Of a stretch of DNA of 64,000 nucleotides, positions 28,404 through 37,224 are shown in pieces. This stretch comes from JAHEKO01 sp965212505. GTDB taxonomy: Bacteria > Acidobacteriota > Thermoanaerobaculia > Multivoradales > JAHEKO01. Both the position numbers and the translations under genes were made by a program. The stretch spans positions 2,790,001 through 2,854,000 of the forward strand of contig OZ243123.1 of assembly GCA_965212505.1 (NCBI GenBank), read 5' to 3'. Position 1 is the first letter of the stretch. Every line of letters begins with the position of its first letter. The notes under the pieces are model-generated. The model was not told where the DNA came from. It searched no databases and saw only the letters and a list, made by a program, of their open reading frames with translations.

Positions 28404-30314
28404 CTGATCTGGTGCGCGGCGATCCTCGTCGCCGCGGCCGGCATCTCGCCGGTCACGGCGGAGGGCCTCGAGATCAGCGGTCAGACCGAGGGCGCTCAAC
28501 TCGGGGGCGATCCTCTTCGGATTTCGATCGCACTCTCGGGTGTTGCGCCGACGGAAGAGGTGCCGGTCACGGTCCGCGTCGACGGGTCGGTGTCGGACGA
28601 GCTCTCGCTCGCTCCCGGGAGCCATTCGGTCGAACTGGCTGCAACGGCCCGAGGAGAGCAACGCATTCGGATCGAGGCGACCGAAGCGTCCGCTGAGTTC
28701 TCGAGCAAGGCGATCCCCGGTTGGCTGTCGGTTCTGCCGCCCCTGGTGGCGATCGGGCTGGCTCTGATCTTCAAAGACGTCATCCTTTCGCTCTTGCTGG
28801 GCGTCTTCTCTGGAGCCCTTTTCATTTACCACTGGCAGCCCGCGACGGCTCTGGCCCGCACGGTCGACACGTTTGTCGTGCCGTCGATCACGGACCCGAG
28901 TCAGGCGAGCATCCTGGTCTTCACCACCATGCTCGGCGGCATGGTCGGACTGATCTCGAAGAGCGGCGGAACGCAGGGCATCGTCAACCGGCTGACGCCC
29001 TACGCCACCAGCCGCCTGCGAGGCCAGGCCGCCACCTGGGCACTGGGCGTGGTCATCTTCTTCGACGACTACGCCAACACTCTGATTGTCGGCCCGACGA
29101 TGCGGCCGATCACCGATCGGCTCAAGATCAGTCGCGAGAAGCTCGCCTACATCGTCGACTCGACGGCGGCACCTGTCGTGAGCCTCTTCCCGATCTCCAC
29201 CTGGGTCGGCTTCGAGGTCGGCTTGATCGGCGCCGCGCTCACCTCGATCGGCCTCACCACCAACGCCTACGCTGCGTTTGTGAGCTCAATCCCCTACCGC
29301 TTCTACCCCATCCTGGCACTGGTGATGGTGCTCACGATCGCGCTCAGTCGCCGCGACGCCGGGCCGATGCTCAAGGCCGAGCGCCGCGCCGTCGAGACCG
29401 GGAAGGTCCTGGGCGACGCCGACGTGCCGCTCGCCGACTACTCCGAGGGCGCGCTCGCGCCGCCCGAGGACAAGCCGCACCGAGCCTTCAACGCTCTCTT
29501 GCCCATTCTGACGGTCGCCTCCATGACCGTCGTCGGCCTCTACGTCACCGGCTCGGTCGGCGTCGAGCGAGGCGACTACTCTTCGACTTTCACCTGGATC
29601 CGCGACGTGTTCGGCAATGCCGACAGCTACCGAGCCCTCCTCTGGGCGAGCCTCTCCGGCATGCTCGTCGCGATGATCCTGCCACTGGCTCAGCGCATTC
29701 TGACCGTTCGCGAGGCAACCGGAGCCATGGTCGAAGGCTTCCGTTCCATGCTGATGGCGTTCGTCACCCTGATCCTCGCCTGGTCGATCGGGAGCGTCTG
29801 CTCGGAGCTTCACACCGCCGACTACTTGGTCGGCCTCACCTCGGGGCTGCTGTCCCCTTATTGGGTGCCGGTCCTGACGTTTGTCCTCGCCGCCGGCATC
29901 TCGTTCGCGACGGGAACCGCCTGGGGAACCATGGCGATCCTGACCCCGCTGGTCATTCCAATTGTCCACGGACTCAGCCTCGAAGCCGGTTTCGGCCTCG
30001 AAAGCGCCGAGTTCTCGCGCCTCCTGCCAGCCACCATCGCGTCGGTTCTATCGGGCGCCGTCTGGGGTGACCACTGCTCCCCCATCTCGGACACGACCAT
30101 CCTCTCGAGCATGGCTTCCGGCTGTGACCACATCGCCCACGTCCGTACCCAGGCGCCCTACGCCCTGGCGATCGGCGCTCTCGGCATCGGCATCGGCAGC
30201 ATCCCGAGCGCCTACGGCCTGAGCCCGCTCCTGTCGCTCCTGCTCGGCATTGGAGTGATTGTCGGTGGCGTTCTCTGGCTCGGCAAGACGGCCGAACCGG
30301 CGCCCAGCGACTGA
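28404..30314 (+). CDS. NhaC-family Na+/H+ antiporter with N-terminal extracytoplasmic domain (start uncertain)
   Basis: About 636 residues. A signal-like helix (TLIWCAAILVAAAGISPVTA) begins immediately after the recA stop, then a beta-sandwich-like segment of about 90 residues (VPVTVRVDGSV, HSVELAATARGEQRI), then ten or more membrane helices with the antiporter signature FFDDYANTLIVGPTM, FPISTWVGFE and GTAWGTMAIL. The family exchanges Na+ for H+ or small organic ions. No ATG, GTG or TTG starts the signal helix: CTG 28404 is taken here. The only upstream ordinary start, ATG 28203, would add about 67 Arg/Ser-rich residues that overlap recA. Confidence 0.85.
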   Translation: MIWCAAILVAAAGISPVTAEGLEISGQTEGAQLGGDPLRISIALSGVAPTEEVPVTVRVDGSVSDELSLAPGSHSVELAATARGEQRIRIEATEASAEFSSKAIPGWLSVLPPLVAIGLALIFKDVILSLLLGVFSGALFIYHWQPATALARTVDTFVVPSITDPSQASILVFTTMLGGMVGLISKSGGTQGIVNRLTPYATSRLRGQAATWALGVVIFFDDYANTLIVGPTMRPITDRLKISREKLAYIVDSTAAPVVSLFPISTWVGFEVGLIGAALTSIGLTTNAYAAFVSSIPYRFYPILALVMVLTIALSRRDAGPMLKAERRAVETGKVLGDADVPLADYSEGALAPPEDKPHRAFNALLPILTVASMTVVGLYVTGSVGVERGDYSSTFTWIRDVFGNADSYRALLWASLSGMLVAMILPLAQRILTVREATGAMVEGFRSMLMAFVTLILAWSIGSVCSELHTADYLVGLTSGLLSPYWVPVLTFVLAAGISFATGTAWGTMAILTPLVIPIVHGLSLEAGFGLESAEFSRLLPATIASVLSGAVWGDHCSPISDTTILSSMASGCDHIAHVRTQAPYALAIGALGIGIGSIPSAYGLSPLLSLLLGIGVIVGGVLWLGKTAEPAPSD

Positions 30315-30455
30315 CGGGGCCGGGCGCCTCGAGTGATACCGTAGGCGGACGTACCTCAGTTCTTCAATCGGGTTCGCGCAGGAAGCGCGTTTCTAGTTCG
30401 ATACCGCGGCCATTTCGGGCGGCGGGAGTCTGATGCGTCGGAAAGGGAGGGTGTC

Positions 30456-31964
30456 GTGGTTCGAACTCTGAGAGCGATTCTGGTGTTGGCTGTGGCGATG
30501 GGGTTGCTGGCTTGTCCTTCTTCTGAGCGCGTGGATGAGCGCCCGAATGAGCTCGCTCTCGAAGAGCTCCAGATCAGCGAGGCGTTGCGAGCGCACATCA
30601 AGCGACGCGAGCCCCTCACCTACGTGCTCTACACATTCAGTGGCGAGGAGCCCTACAAAGAGCCCCATCGGCAATATTGGCAGGGGATTCTCGTCCTGGA
30701 CGAGATGGATCGTGAGAAATCCGAACGAGACACCGCCGACGCCCATGGCAGCGTCGACTACGGCTGGCAGCCCATGCCGCCCCGGAAGAGCACCTTCGCG
30801 GACACGGTGAGCAAGGCCGGCCTCGTGGTCAAGCGACAGAGTATGAATCCCGACGGTTCGTCTCAGATCGCGGTAGACCTGACGCAGGATGGCGTCGTCG
30901 ACTACCTCGACGTACTCCTACCGGACGGTCAGAACTCGATTCTCGCCAGCGACCCTCACGGCCTGGCGTTTCTGGACGAGCTCTTGGGCGGCAAGAACCC
31001 CTACTGCCAGTTCAGTGAGATTTTCCAAGCTACGCCCGAGGCGCTATACGGGTGCGAAGAGGAATCAGGCGAGGACGACAGCGACGGTCAAGGTTCCGAC
31101 TCGGACGGCACCGCGTCGGAGAATCCCCTGGATGACCTGATGGAGGATCTCTGCGCCGGCTTCGGTTCGAACAACACGTCCGGCCCCCGGGTGGGAACGC
31201 ACACCTATGAGGGGTTCCGCGACCTGCCCAATGGCGATTGGCAGATCATTTCCGCCCGGCAGTACGATCGGGATGGCCAAAACGTCAAAGTCATCCGAAC
31301 CACGACGTTCACTTCGGACAATGAGCTCCTCGGAACCGAGATCGAAACCATCGTGACGGACGCGGAAGGCAACGTCACCGAAACGCATGTCCAGCAGCTT
31401 GGACCGGACGGCGCCGTCGTCCTCAATACCCACACGACCTACAACGACGACGGCACGATTACCCGGACGACACAGTTCGACGACGGTTCCTCCACCTGGT
31501 CTACCGAAGACGCGGAGGGGAACGTCATCAACGAGGGGTTCTCGCCTGCCGACACCCACCCCGGCTGGGACCCGATGTTCGATGGCGGAATGGCAGAGTT
31601 TTGCGCCATCTGGGACGCTTCTCAGAACGATCGTCCGAACGACGTCGATCAGCTCAACGAGCGAGCCAACGAAGAGCGTTGCAGCGTCGCCCCCAACGAG
31701 TCGGACGACGACGGCGAAGACGACGACAGCTCGCTGGCGAAGACCTGTTTCCTCGACGTCGACGGCAGGATCGAAGTCGACCGCATCCTCGCCGCCGGAG
31801 TCTGCGTGTCGAGGGTCGGTGGGACGCACTTTGACTACCAGACTGCCGAGCAGTGTGAGTCGAACTACGCGCGGGTCCTGGACGAGGGCATCCTCAACTT
31901 CGGCGGCGCCGGTGTCACCGGGTTCGAGTGCGACCAACTGGTCTGCAGGGGCCCGGAGGACTGA
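30456..31964 (+). CDS. Hypothetical acidic lipoprotein
   Basis: 502 residues from GTG 30456, with GGGAGG upstream. A signal helix ends in lipobox GLLAC. The mature protein is rich in Asp/Glu, with Ca-binding-like Asp runs (DLTQDGVVDYLD, EDDSDGQGSDSDG) and a central Thr-rich beta region (TTTFTSDNE, TDAEGNVTE, HTTYNDDGTIT, TQFDDGSSTW) reminiscent of short YD/RHS-like strands. Six or more Cys in the last 150 residues suggest disulphides in an extracytoplasmic location. No known family is recognised. It precedes the Smr gene by 17 bases. Confidence 0.75.
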   Translation: MVRTLRAILVLAVAMGLLACPSSERVDERPNELALEELQISEALRAHIKRREPLTYVLYTFSGEEPYKEPHRQYWQGILVLDEMDREKSERDTADAHGSVDYGWQPMPPRKSTFADTVSKAGLVVKRQSMNPDGSSQIAVDLTQDGVVDYLDVLLPDGQNSILASDPHGLAFLDELLGGKNPYCQFSEIFQATPEALYGCEEESGEDDSDGQGSDSDGTASENPLDDLMEDLCAGFGSNNTSGPRVGTHTYEGFRDLPNGDWQIISARQYDRDGQNVKVIRTTTFTSDNELLGTEIETIVTDAEGNVTETHVQQLGPDGAVVLNTHTTYNDDGTITRTTQFDDGSSTWSTEDAEGNVINEGFSPADTHPGWDPMFDGGMAEFCAIWDASQNDRPNDVDQLNERANEERCSVAPNESDDDGEDDDSSLAKTCFLDVDGRIEVDRILAAGVCVSRVGGTHFDYQTAEQCESNYARVLDEGILNFGGAGVTGFECDQLVCRGPED

Positions 31965-31981
31965 GTGTCTCTCGGGAGGCG

Positions 31982-32323
31982 ATGACGGTGACGGAAGAGA
32001 CGGATCGGGAAGAGCCGGCGGCACCCGGCGGCGACGACACCGAAGTTCTCGACAGCGAACTCCAGTCAACCGAGCTCGAAATCACCGACGTCTTCGACCT
32101 CCACAGCTTCCCGCCGCGCGAGGTGGCGGACGTCGTCCGCTCGTACCTCGACGCGGCACACGAGAAGGGCCTGCGAGAGGTCCGCATCATCCACGGACGC
32201 GGTGTCGGCGTGCAGCGGCAGACGGTTCGCAAGCTTCTGGAGCGCGATCCACGGGTGATCGAGTTTGGTGATGCGCCGATGGAGGCGGGCGGGTGGGGGG
32301 CGACTCTGGTTCGACTCGAGTAG
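31982..32323 (+). CDS. Smr-domain protein
   Basis: 113 residues from the ATG at 31982. An acidic N-terminus of about 40 residues is followed by a Smr domain with the hallmark VFDLHSF (DLH motif) and IIHGRGVGVQRQTVRKLL (HGxG motif). Stand-alone Smr domains are small nucleases or nucleic-acid binders found in MutS2 and in ribosome-rescue/mRNA cleavage proteins. It shares its strand with the upstream lipoprotein and the downstream toxin-antitoxin pair; whether they are co-transcribed is unclear, because the antitoxin has its own promoter-like sequence. Confidence 0.9.
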   Translation: MTVTEETDREEPAAPGGDDTEVLDSELQSTELEITDVFDLHSFPPREVADVVRSYLDAAHEKGLREVRIIHGRGVGVQRQTVRKLLERDPRVIEFGDAPMEAGGWGATLVRLE

Positions 32324-32341
32324 CGTCTCCGCCTCGCGTGC

Positions 32342-32356
32342 TATCATTTGCTAGCA
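32342..32356 (+). promoter_or_regulatory. Putative promoter/operator of the toxin-antitoxin pair
   Basis: TATCAT (32342-32347) looks like a -10 box and is followed at once by the perfect 8-bp palindrome TGCTAGCA (32349-32356). It lies just upstream of AGGAGG and the antitoxin ATG. RHH antitoxins usually bind such short palindromes to repress their own operon. Confidence 0.4.
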
Positions 32357-32371
32357 TCCAGGAGGCTAGAG

Positions 32372-32590
32372 ATGGCAACCGTACAGATCAACGCCAGAGT
32401 CGACCCGGCCCTGAAGAAGGCCGTCGACGAGTACTGCCGCTCCCGCGGCATCGTTCTGAACCACTTCGTGCAGGAGGCGCTCATCGATCGCCTCGAGGAG
32501 CTCGAGGACGTAGAGGATCTGAAGGCGATAAGGCACGAGCCGACGCGCCCGCTTTCCGAGCTGCTCGCCGAGCTCGAGCTCGATGCCTAG
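32372..32590 (+). CDS. Ribbon-helix-helix antitoxin (RelB/DinJ-like)
   Basis: 72 residues from ATG 32372 with AGGAGG at good spacing. The N-terminal ribbon TVQINARVDPALKKAVDEYC and the following helix are typical of RHH DNA-binding antitoxins; the acidic C-terminal half (LEELEDVEDLKAI) would wrap and block the toxin. It overlaps the toxin gene by 8 bases, the usual antitoxin-first arrangement. Confidence 0.88.
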   Translation: MATVQINARVDPALKKAVDEYCRSRGIVLNHFVQEALIDRLEELEDVEDLKAIRHEPTRPLSELLAELELDA

Positions 32591-32858
32591 CACGAGTGAC
32601 CGCAAGTACGAGATCGAGATCTCCAGAAGCGCTGAGAAGCAGCTAGGCAAGCTGCCCAGGGGCGACCTGGAGCGCATCGTCCGGGCCATCCGGGCTCTCG
32701 CTCACGAACCGCGACCAAAGGGCTCGCGCAAACTGTCCGGCTACGACGACGTTTTTCGGATTCGGGTCGGGCGTTTTCGGGTTCTGTACAGCGTCGAGAG
32801 CGGCAGGCTCATCATCATTGTCCTCAAGGTCGGCCATCGCCGCGAGGTCTATCGTTGA
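32583..32858 (+). CDS. RelE/ParE-family toxin
   Basis: 91 residues. The RelE fold is clear: beta strand KYEIEISRSAEKQL, helix RIVRAIRALAHEPRP, the Lys/Arg-rich GSRKLSGYDDVFRIRVG, and the C-terminal strands FRVLYSVESGRLIIIVLKVGHRREVY. The C-terminal GHR-x-x-VY resembles active mRNA-cleaving RelE toxins. It would act on ribosomes or mRNA when the antitoxin is lost. It overlaps the antitoxin gene, so the pair is complete and looks functional. Confidence 0.92.
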   Translation: MPSTSDRKYEIEISRSAEKQLGKLPRGDLERIVRAIRALAHEPRPKGSRKLSGYDDVFRIRVGRFRVLYSVESGRLIIIVLKVGHRREVYR

Positions 32859-32874
32859 CTACTCCTGCACGCCC

Positions 32875-33315
32875 ATGACCGTGCAGATCAAACGGCGGGC
32901 GCGGGCTCTCTGCGCGCTTGCGCTGTCGACCGTAATGGGCTGCGGCTACAGCCAAAGCGGTACCTGGGAAGACGATCCGAACAACTATCGACGAGCCTGG
33001 GGCACCGATCCACCAGAGAGTCTGACGGTTGTCCACTCCTGGTATCAGCGAATGCCGCACTTCACGCGGGAGGAGATCTACTTCTTCCACATCGCCAACT
33101 CACCAGGATTCGCCGAGACGTTTGCCCAAACGAACGAGATGCAGCGGGCAAAGGCCGAGCTTCTGGAGGACTTCTGGTTCTGCGCGGCGCGGCCCGGTTG
33201 GTTCGCGCCCGGAGATCCGAGGCAATACCGAGCCTGGGTCGAGCGCAGTGGATCAGTCCTAGCCATGGAGGACAAACTCGCGGGCGACAGCTTTGTCTAC
33301 GTTTGTTGGCTCTAG
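32875..33315 (+). CDS. Hypothetical small lipoprotein
   Basis: 146 residues from ATG 32875. A basic n-region (KRRAR) and a helix ending STVMGC (lipobox-like) predict a lipoprotein. The mature part is Trp/Tyr/Phe-rich (HSWYQRMPHFTREEIYFFH, EDFWFCAARPGWF) with two Cys near the end. No family is recognised. It starts 16 bases after the toxin stop and may be a cargo or chance neighbour of the toxin-antitoxin operon. It converges with the TRAP permease gene. Confidence 0.7.
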   Translation: MTVQIKRRARALCALALSTVMGCGYSQSGTWEDDPNNYRRAWGTDPPESLTVVHSWYQRMPHFTREEIYFFHIANSPGFAETFAQTNEMQRAKAELLEDFWFCAARPGWFAPGDPRQYRAWVERSGSVLAMEDKLAGDSFVYVCWL

Positions 33316-33324
33316 AAGACCGGC

Positions 33325-35115
33325 CTACCGACCAAGCATCTCGAGCAGCCCGATCGTGAACCAGGGCACGTAGGTGATCAGCAGTACACCGATACCCAGA
33401 ATGATCAGCATCGGCACCGCCGCCCGCCAGATCGCCAGCAACGGACGTTCGAACCGGTAGGCCGCGAGGAACAGATTCAACCCGACCGGCGGCGTCAAAT
33501 ACCCGAGCTCGAGGTTGGCGACGAAGATGATCCCGAGGTGCACCGGGTGGATGTCGAAGGCCATGCCGAGCGGCACGATCAGCGGCACGACCACTACGAT
33601 TGCCGAGAAGACATCCATCATGCAGCCGACGAGGAGCAGGAGGATGTTGAGCGCCAGCAGGAAGACCCACTTCGACTCGACGTTCTCCTGGGCCCACTCG
33701 ACCAGCTTCGCCGGGACCTGGGCGTCGACCAGGTAGCTCGTGAGCCCCTGGGCGACCCCGAGGATGATCAGAACGCCGCCGACGAGAACGACGCACTCGG
33801 TGAAGACCTTCCGCAGCTCTCCCTTGAAAGGAATGTCGCGGTGGATCAGGACCTGGCTCACGAGGGCGTAGAGCGCGGTCAGCGCGGCGGCCTCGACCAG
33901 GGTGGCGAGGCCGCTGAAGATCGCGCCGAGCGCCAGAAACGGCAGGAAGAGCTCGAACTTGGCGGTCCAAACAGCACGAAGCGCCTCGCGCACGGCGAAG
34001 GTCTGGCGCTCCACGTCCCCACGCATCGCCTCGCGCACTCCCCACCCGGCAACGAGTGCGATCATCAGAATGCCGGGCACCAGACCGCCGATGAACAGGT
34101 CTTCGATCGGGATCGAGGCGACGATGCCGTACAAAATCAGCGGCAGCGCCGGCGGGAAGAGTAGTCCGAGCGAACCCGAAGCCGTGAGCAGGCCCAGCGA
34201 GAAGCGGTCCGAGTAGCGGTCAGCTCGGAGCGCCTGGTAGAGCAGGCCACCAAGCGCCAGGATGGTGACGCCTGAGCCGCCGGTGAAGACGGTGAAGAAC
34301 GCGCACAGCACCGCGGTAACGACCGCGGTGCCGCCGGGCATCCAACCGAACCAGGCCCGGAACACCCGCAGCAGGCGGTTCGACGCCTCTCCCTGGGCGA
34401 GAGCGAAGCCGGCCAGGGTGAAGAGCGGGATGGCGGCCAGGAACGGCGAGACCGCCAGCCGGTAGGTCTCGGCCGGCACGGCGGCGGCGGGAACACCATC
34501 GGACAAGAAGAGAAAGAGGGCGAAGCCGCCAAGGGCCACGAAGATCGGCCCTCCGAGGAGCGTCGCAATCACGATCAGCACGAGCCAGGGCCAGGCCGAC
34601 TTGAACTCGAGCCAGGTCTGGTACTGGCCCAGCACAACGCCAACAACGAGGCCGAGCCCCGCGACGGCGCGGCCGAGCCAACCCTCCGAGGCGCGCCAGA
34701 CCAGGCGGAGTGCGATCAGAGCAAAGGCCACAGGAATCGCCAACTGCCCCACCCAGACCGGGATGCCGCCGGCGATCACCGTCTCCGCCTGCCGCTCGAT
34801 GACAATCAGATCGATCGCCGCCCGACAGAGAAGCATCGAGACGCCGGCGCCGACCGCCGCCGAGACCACCTTCGAGCGATCACGCAACTTGCCTTCCGGC
34901 ATCAGCTCACCGGTAGCGAGTACGAGGAGCTTGCCCTCGCGCGCAGCCAGCGCGGCGCCGAGGAAACCGACCCAGAGGGTCAGATGCTGAACGTAGGCCA
35001 GCGAACCGGGGATACCGATTCCGAAGAACTTCCGAGCGACCACCTCGCCGAGGGGAAGGATGATCATCGCGGCCAGAACGGCGGCCGCAAACCCCTCTTC
35101 GAAGCGGCGCAGCAA
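33325..35115 (-). CDS. TRAP transporter fused small and large permease (DctQM)
   Basis: 596 residues. About 1-170 is the DctQ-like small subunit with four helices (including ALAAREGKLLVLATGEL); about 185-596 is the DctM-like large subunit with repeated membrane helices and the signatures FALAQGEASNRLLR, GGSGVTILALGGLL and GYLTPPVGLNLF. Together with the binding protein it imports an organic acid using a Na+ gradient. It begins two bases after the dctP gene. Such Q-M fusions are known in TRAP systems. Confidence 0.93.
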   Translation of the reverse strand: MLRRFEEGFAAAVLAAMIILPLGEVVARKFFGIGIPGSLAYVQHLTLWVGFLGAALAAREGKLLVLATGELMPEGKLRDRSKVVSAAVGAGVSMLLCRAAIDLIVIERQAETVIAGGIPVWVGQLAIPVAFALIALRLVWRASEGWLGRAVAGLGLVVGVVLGQYQTWLEFKSAWPWLVLIVIATLLGGPIFVALGGFALFLFLSDGVPAAAVPAETYRLAVSPFLAAIPLFTLAGFALAQGEASNRLLRVFRAWFGWMPGGTAVVTAVLCAFFTVFTGGSGVTILALGGLLYQALRADRYSDRFSLGLLTASGSLGLLFPPALPLILYGIVASIPIEDLFIGGLVPGILMIALVAGWGVREAMRGDVERQTFAVREALRAVWTAKFELFLPFLALGAIFSGLATLVEAAALTALYALVSQVLIHRDIPFKGELRKVFTECVVLVGGVLIILGVAQGLTSYLVDAQVPAKLVEWAQENVESKWVFLLALNILLLLVGCMMDVFSAIVVVVPLIVPLGMAFDIHPVHLGIIFVANLELGYLTPPVGLNLFLAAYRFERPLLAIWRAAVPMLIILGIGVLLITYVPWFTIGLLEMLGR

Positions 35116-35117
35116 AC

Positions 35118-36134
35118 TCAGCGAGCGTCTCCGGCGGCGCTCTCTCGCCGATAGGCTTCGCGCGCGGCGAGCACCAGGTCGAACGCTTCAGCTGGAATGC
35201 GAACACCGCGCAGCGAGGTCTCGAACTCCTTCGCCAACTCCTCCCAATTCGCCACGTTGGCCGCGGTGTGCACCGTGAGCCCACGCTTGGACATCTCGGC
35301 AATGGCCGTCGCGTCCTGCTTGGGAATCTCACGCTCGAGCTGACGCTCCATCTCGACGGCCGCGGCCAGCATCGCCTTCTTGTCGGTGTCGGAGATCCGG
35401 TTCCAGATGCGGCTCGAGACCACCGTGGCACCGACCAAAGGCGCGAGGCCGAGCTCCATCATGTGCGGCGTCTGACGAAACCACTGCAGCGAGAGCGCTG
35501 CGAGGGGCGTTGTCGGGATGACGTCGATCATGCCGGTCTGGAGCCCGGTCATGATGTCGGTCATCGAAAGCGCCACCGGCTGGAAGCCTTCGCGCTTCCA
35601 CCACTGAAGCATCTGGCCGTCGCCGGCCGAGACGAAGAGCTTGAGCCGGCGTAGGTCTTCGACCGTCTCGATCGCCTCGGTCGAAAACACCTGAGCCCAT
35701 CCTGCGTGGCCCCACTGAATCAGCTCGTAGCCCTTGGCGCGCGCCCGACGTTTCATCTCGGGCTCGACCGCTCGCAGAACGTGGAAGAATTCCTCGTAGG
35801 AGTCGTAGAAGAAGGGAATCGCGAGCGCCTCGAAGGCCGGGTCGATGTCGATGAGACCGCTGACGGTGATCGTGCCGGCATGCAGCTGACCGATCCGCAT
35901 CTTCCGCAGCACGTCCGGTTCGTCGCCGGCGACGCCTCCCGGGTAGATCCGCAGCTCGACGCGTCCCTGGCTCTCGCGCTTCCAGGTGGAGCCCATGCTC
36001 TTGAGCGCCTTGTCCCAAACAGAGCCGTCAGGAACGAGCGTGGCGAGTTTGATGGTGACGTCTGCTGCAGCGACGGGAGCGGCGGTGCTCACGCAGAGCA
36101 CCCCTACGAGACAGGTACTAATCAGGAATCGCAT
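35118..36134 (-). CDS. dctP: TRAP transporter substrate-binding protein (DctP family)
   Basis: 338 residues with a signal peptide (LISTCLVGVLCVSTAAPVAAA). The DctP fold is seen in IKLATLVPDGSVWDKALKSM, RIYPGGVAGDEPDVLRKMRIGQL and the conserved Arg/Asn-containing segment KLFVSAGDGQMLQW that contacts the carboxylate ligand. It captures the substrate in the periplasm and hands it to DctQM. The TatT partner upstream suggests a hydrophobic or lipid-like ligand, as in other TRAP-TatT systems (inference). Confidence 0.93.
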   Translation of the reverse strand: MRFLISTCLVGVLCVSTAAPVAAADVTIKLATLVPDGSVWDKALKSMGSTWKRESQGRVELRIYPGGVAGDEPDVLRKMRIGQLHAGTITVSGLIDIDPAFEALAIPFFYDSYEEFFHVLRAVEPEMKRRARAKGYELIQWGHAGWAQVFSTEAIETVEDLRRLKLFVSAGDGQMLQWWKREGFQPVALSMTDIMTGLQTGMIDVIPTTPLAALSLQWFRQTPHMMELGLAPLVGATVVSSRIWNRISDTDKKAMLAAAVEMERQLEREIPKQDATAIAEMSKRGLTVHTAANVANWEELAKEFETSLRGVRIPAEAFDLVLAAREAYRRESAAGDAR

Positions 36135-36178
36135 CTACCGCTTCCAACAAGCACGCCCGGCCCTCGAATTCCGATAGG

Positions 36179-37102
36179 TCATTCGATGAACAGGTCGTCG
36201 ACCCGGTCGAGCAGCCGCTGCGCGCGGCGCTGCGTGATCAGGTTGGCGAGCCGCGACGACGGTTCGTCGTCGGGATCGATCGCCAGAGCTCGCTCCAACA
36301 TGTTTTGAAACTCGGCACGGTCCTGCTGCGCGACGGCGACCCCTTCGGCCCAGCTCACGAACGGGCCTGCCTTCTTTCCGTCCGACAGCTCGACCGCACG
36401 GTCGAAGTGCTCCCGGGCCCGCTCCACTGAGCCACCCATCGCCGCCGGCAGCGATTCGAGCGCCATCATCACCTCGTGCACGCTCCCCTTGTCGTAGCTC
36501 TCGTCGAGCTCGAGTGTGCGGCGAACGAGGAAGCGCACCGCCTCGAGGTCGATGGTGATCTCGGGCCGATCCGAGCCGACCGAGATGGCGCTCCCCCACG
36601 CCGCCCCGGTCCAGAAGAGGAGCGGCACGTCTTCGACCTCGAAATCAGCAAGCGCCGCCTGCGGCTCGACCTCCAGGCGTCGCCGAACGCCGGGTGAGCG
36701 GAGCTCGAGGGCGCGGAGACAGTAGTCGCGGGCACGAAGGAACATCTTGAGCGCCCGGTCGTAGCCGGCCAGCGCCGCCTCATAGTCCTCGTCTTCGAGC
36801 GCCTCGGCCTCGACCCGAACAAACGCCGCCGCGTATTGCGTGAATCCCTGGCAGGTACTCAACAGGAGACCGGCGTGTTCTGGCTGATCGGCCAAGAGTG
36901 TCTCCATCGTCTTGAGCGCAAACGGCAGAGCGTCGCGCACCAACTCGGGATCTTCGTCTGAGGCGAAGACGTCGCCGCTCGACGCGAGCGAGTTGGCGAG
37001 CGCGTTGACCGCGAGACTCCGAATCGAGCAGGCACTCGACCAAACGGCAAGCACGCCTACCAGGAGCAGGCGGACCAGGGTCGTTCGCGAGCGGCTTGTC
37101 AT
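36179..37102 (-). CDS. TatT-family TRAP-associated lipoprotein
   Basis: 307 residues from ATG 37102; the frame extends 23 codons upstream without signal-peptide sense. The signal helix LVRLLLVGVLAVWSSAC ends in a lipobox. The rest is helical TPR-like repeats, including SLAVNALANSLASSGDVFASDEDPELV, PFALKTMETLL and FWTGAAWGSAI, all recognisable features of the TatT (T-component) family, which forms hexameric rings with a central pore that dock DctP. It heads the operon TatT-DctP-DctQM, so it belongs to a periplasmic TRAP-TPR system. Confidence 0.88.
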   Translation of the reverse strand: MTSRSRTTLVRLLLVGVLAVWSSACSIRSLAVNALANSLASSGDVFASDEDPELVRDALPFALKTMETLLADQPEHAGLLLSTCQGFTQYAAAFVRVEAEALEDEDYEAALAGYDRALKMFLRARDYCLRALELRSPGVRRRLEVEPQAALADFEVEDVPLLFWTGAAWGSAISVGSDRPEITIDLEAVRFLVRRTLELDESYDKGSVHEVMMALESLPAAMGGSVERAREHFDRAVELSDGKKAGPFVSWAEGVAVAQQDRAEFQNMLERALAIDPDDEPSSRLANLITQRRAQRLLDRVDDLFIE

Positions 37103-37224
37103 GGGTCGACGGAGGTCAATGTAGCGACCGGAGGTGAGCCGGTCAAGTTCTCGACCGTTCTTCCTCGCCATCCGAGTCGCGAGTCGCCCTCGTCTGCGAT
37201 ACCGTCACGCCAGGTCTTCAAAGC

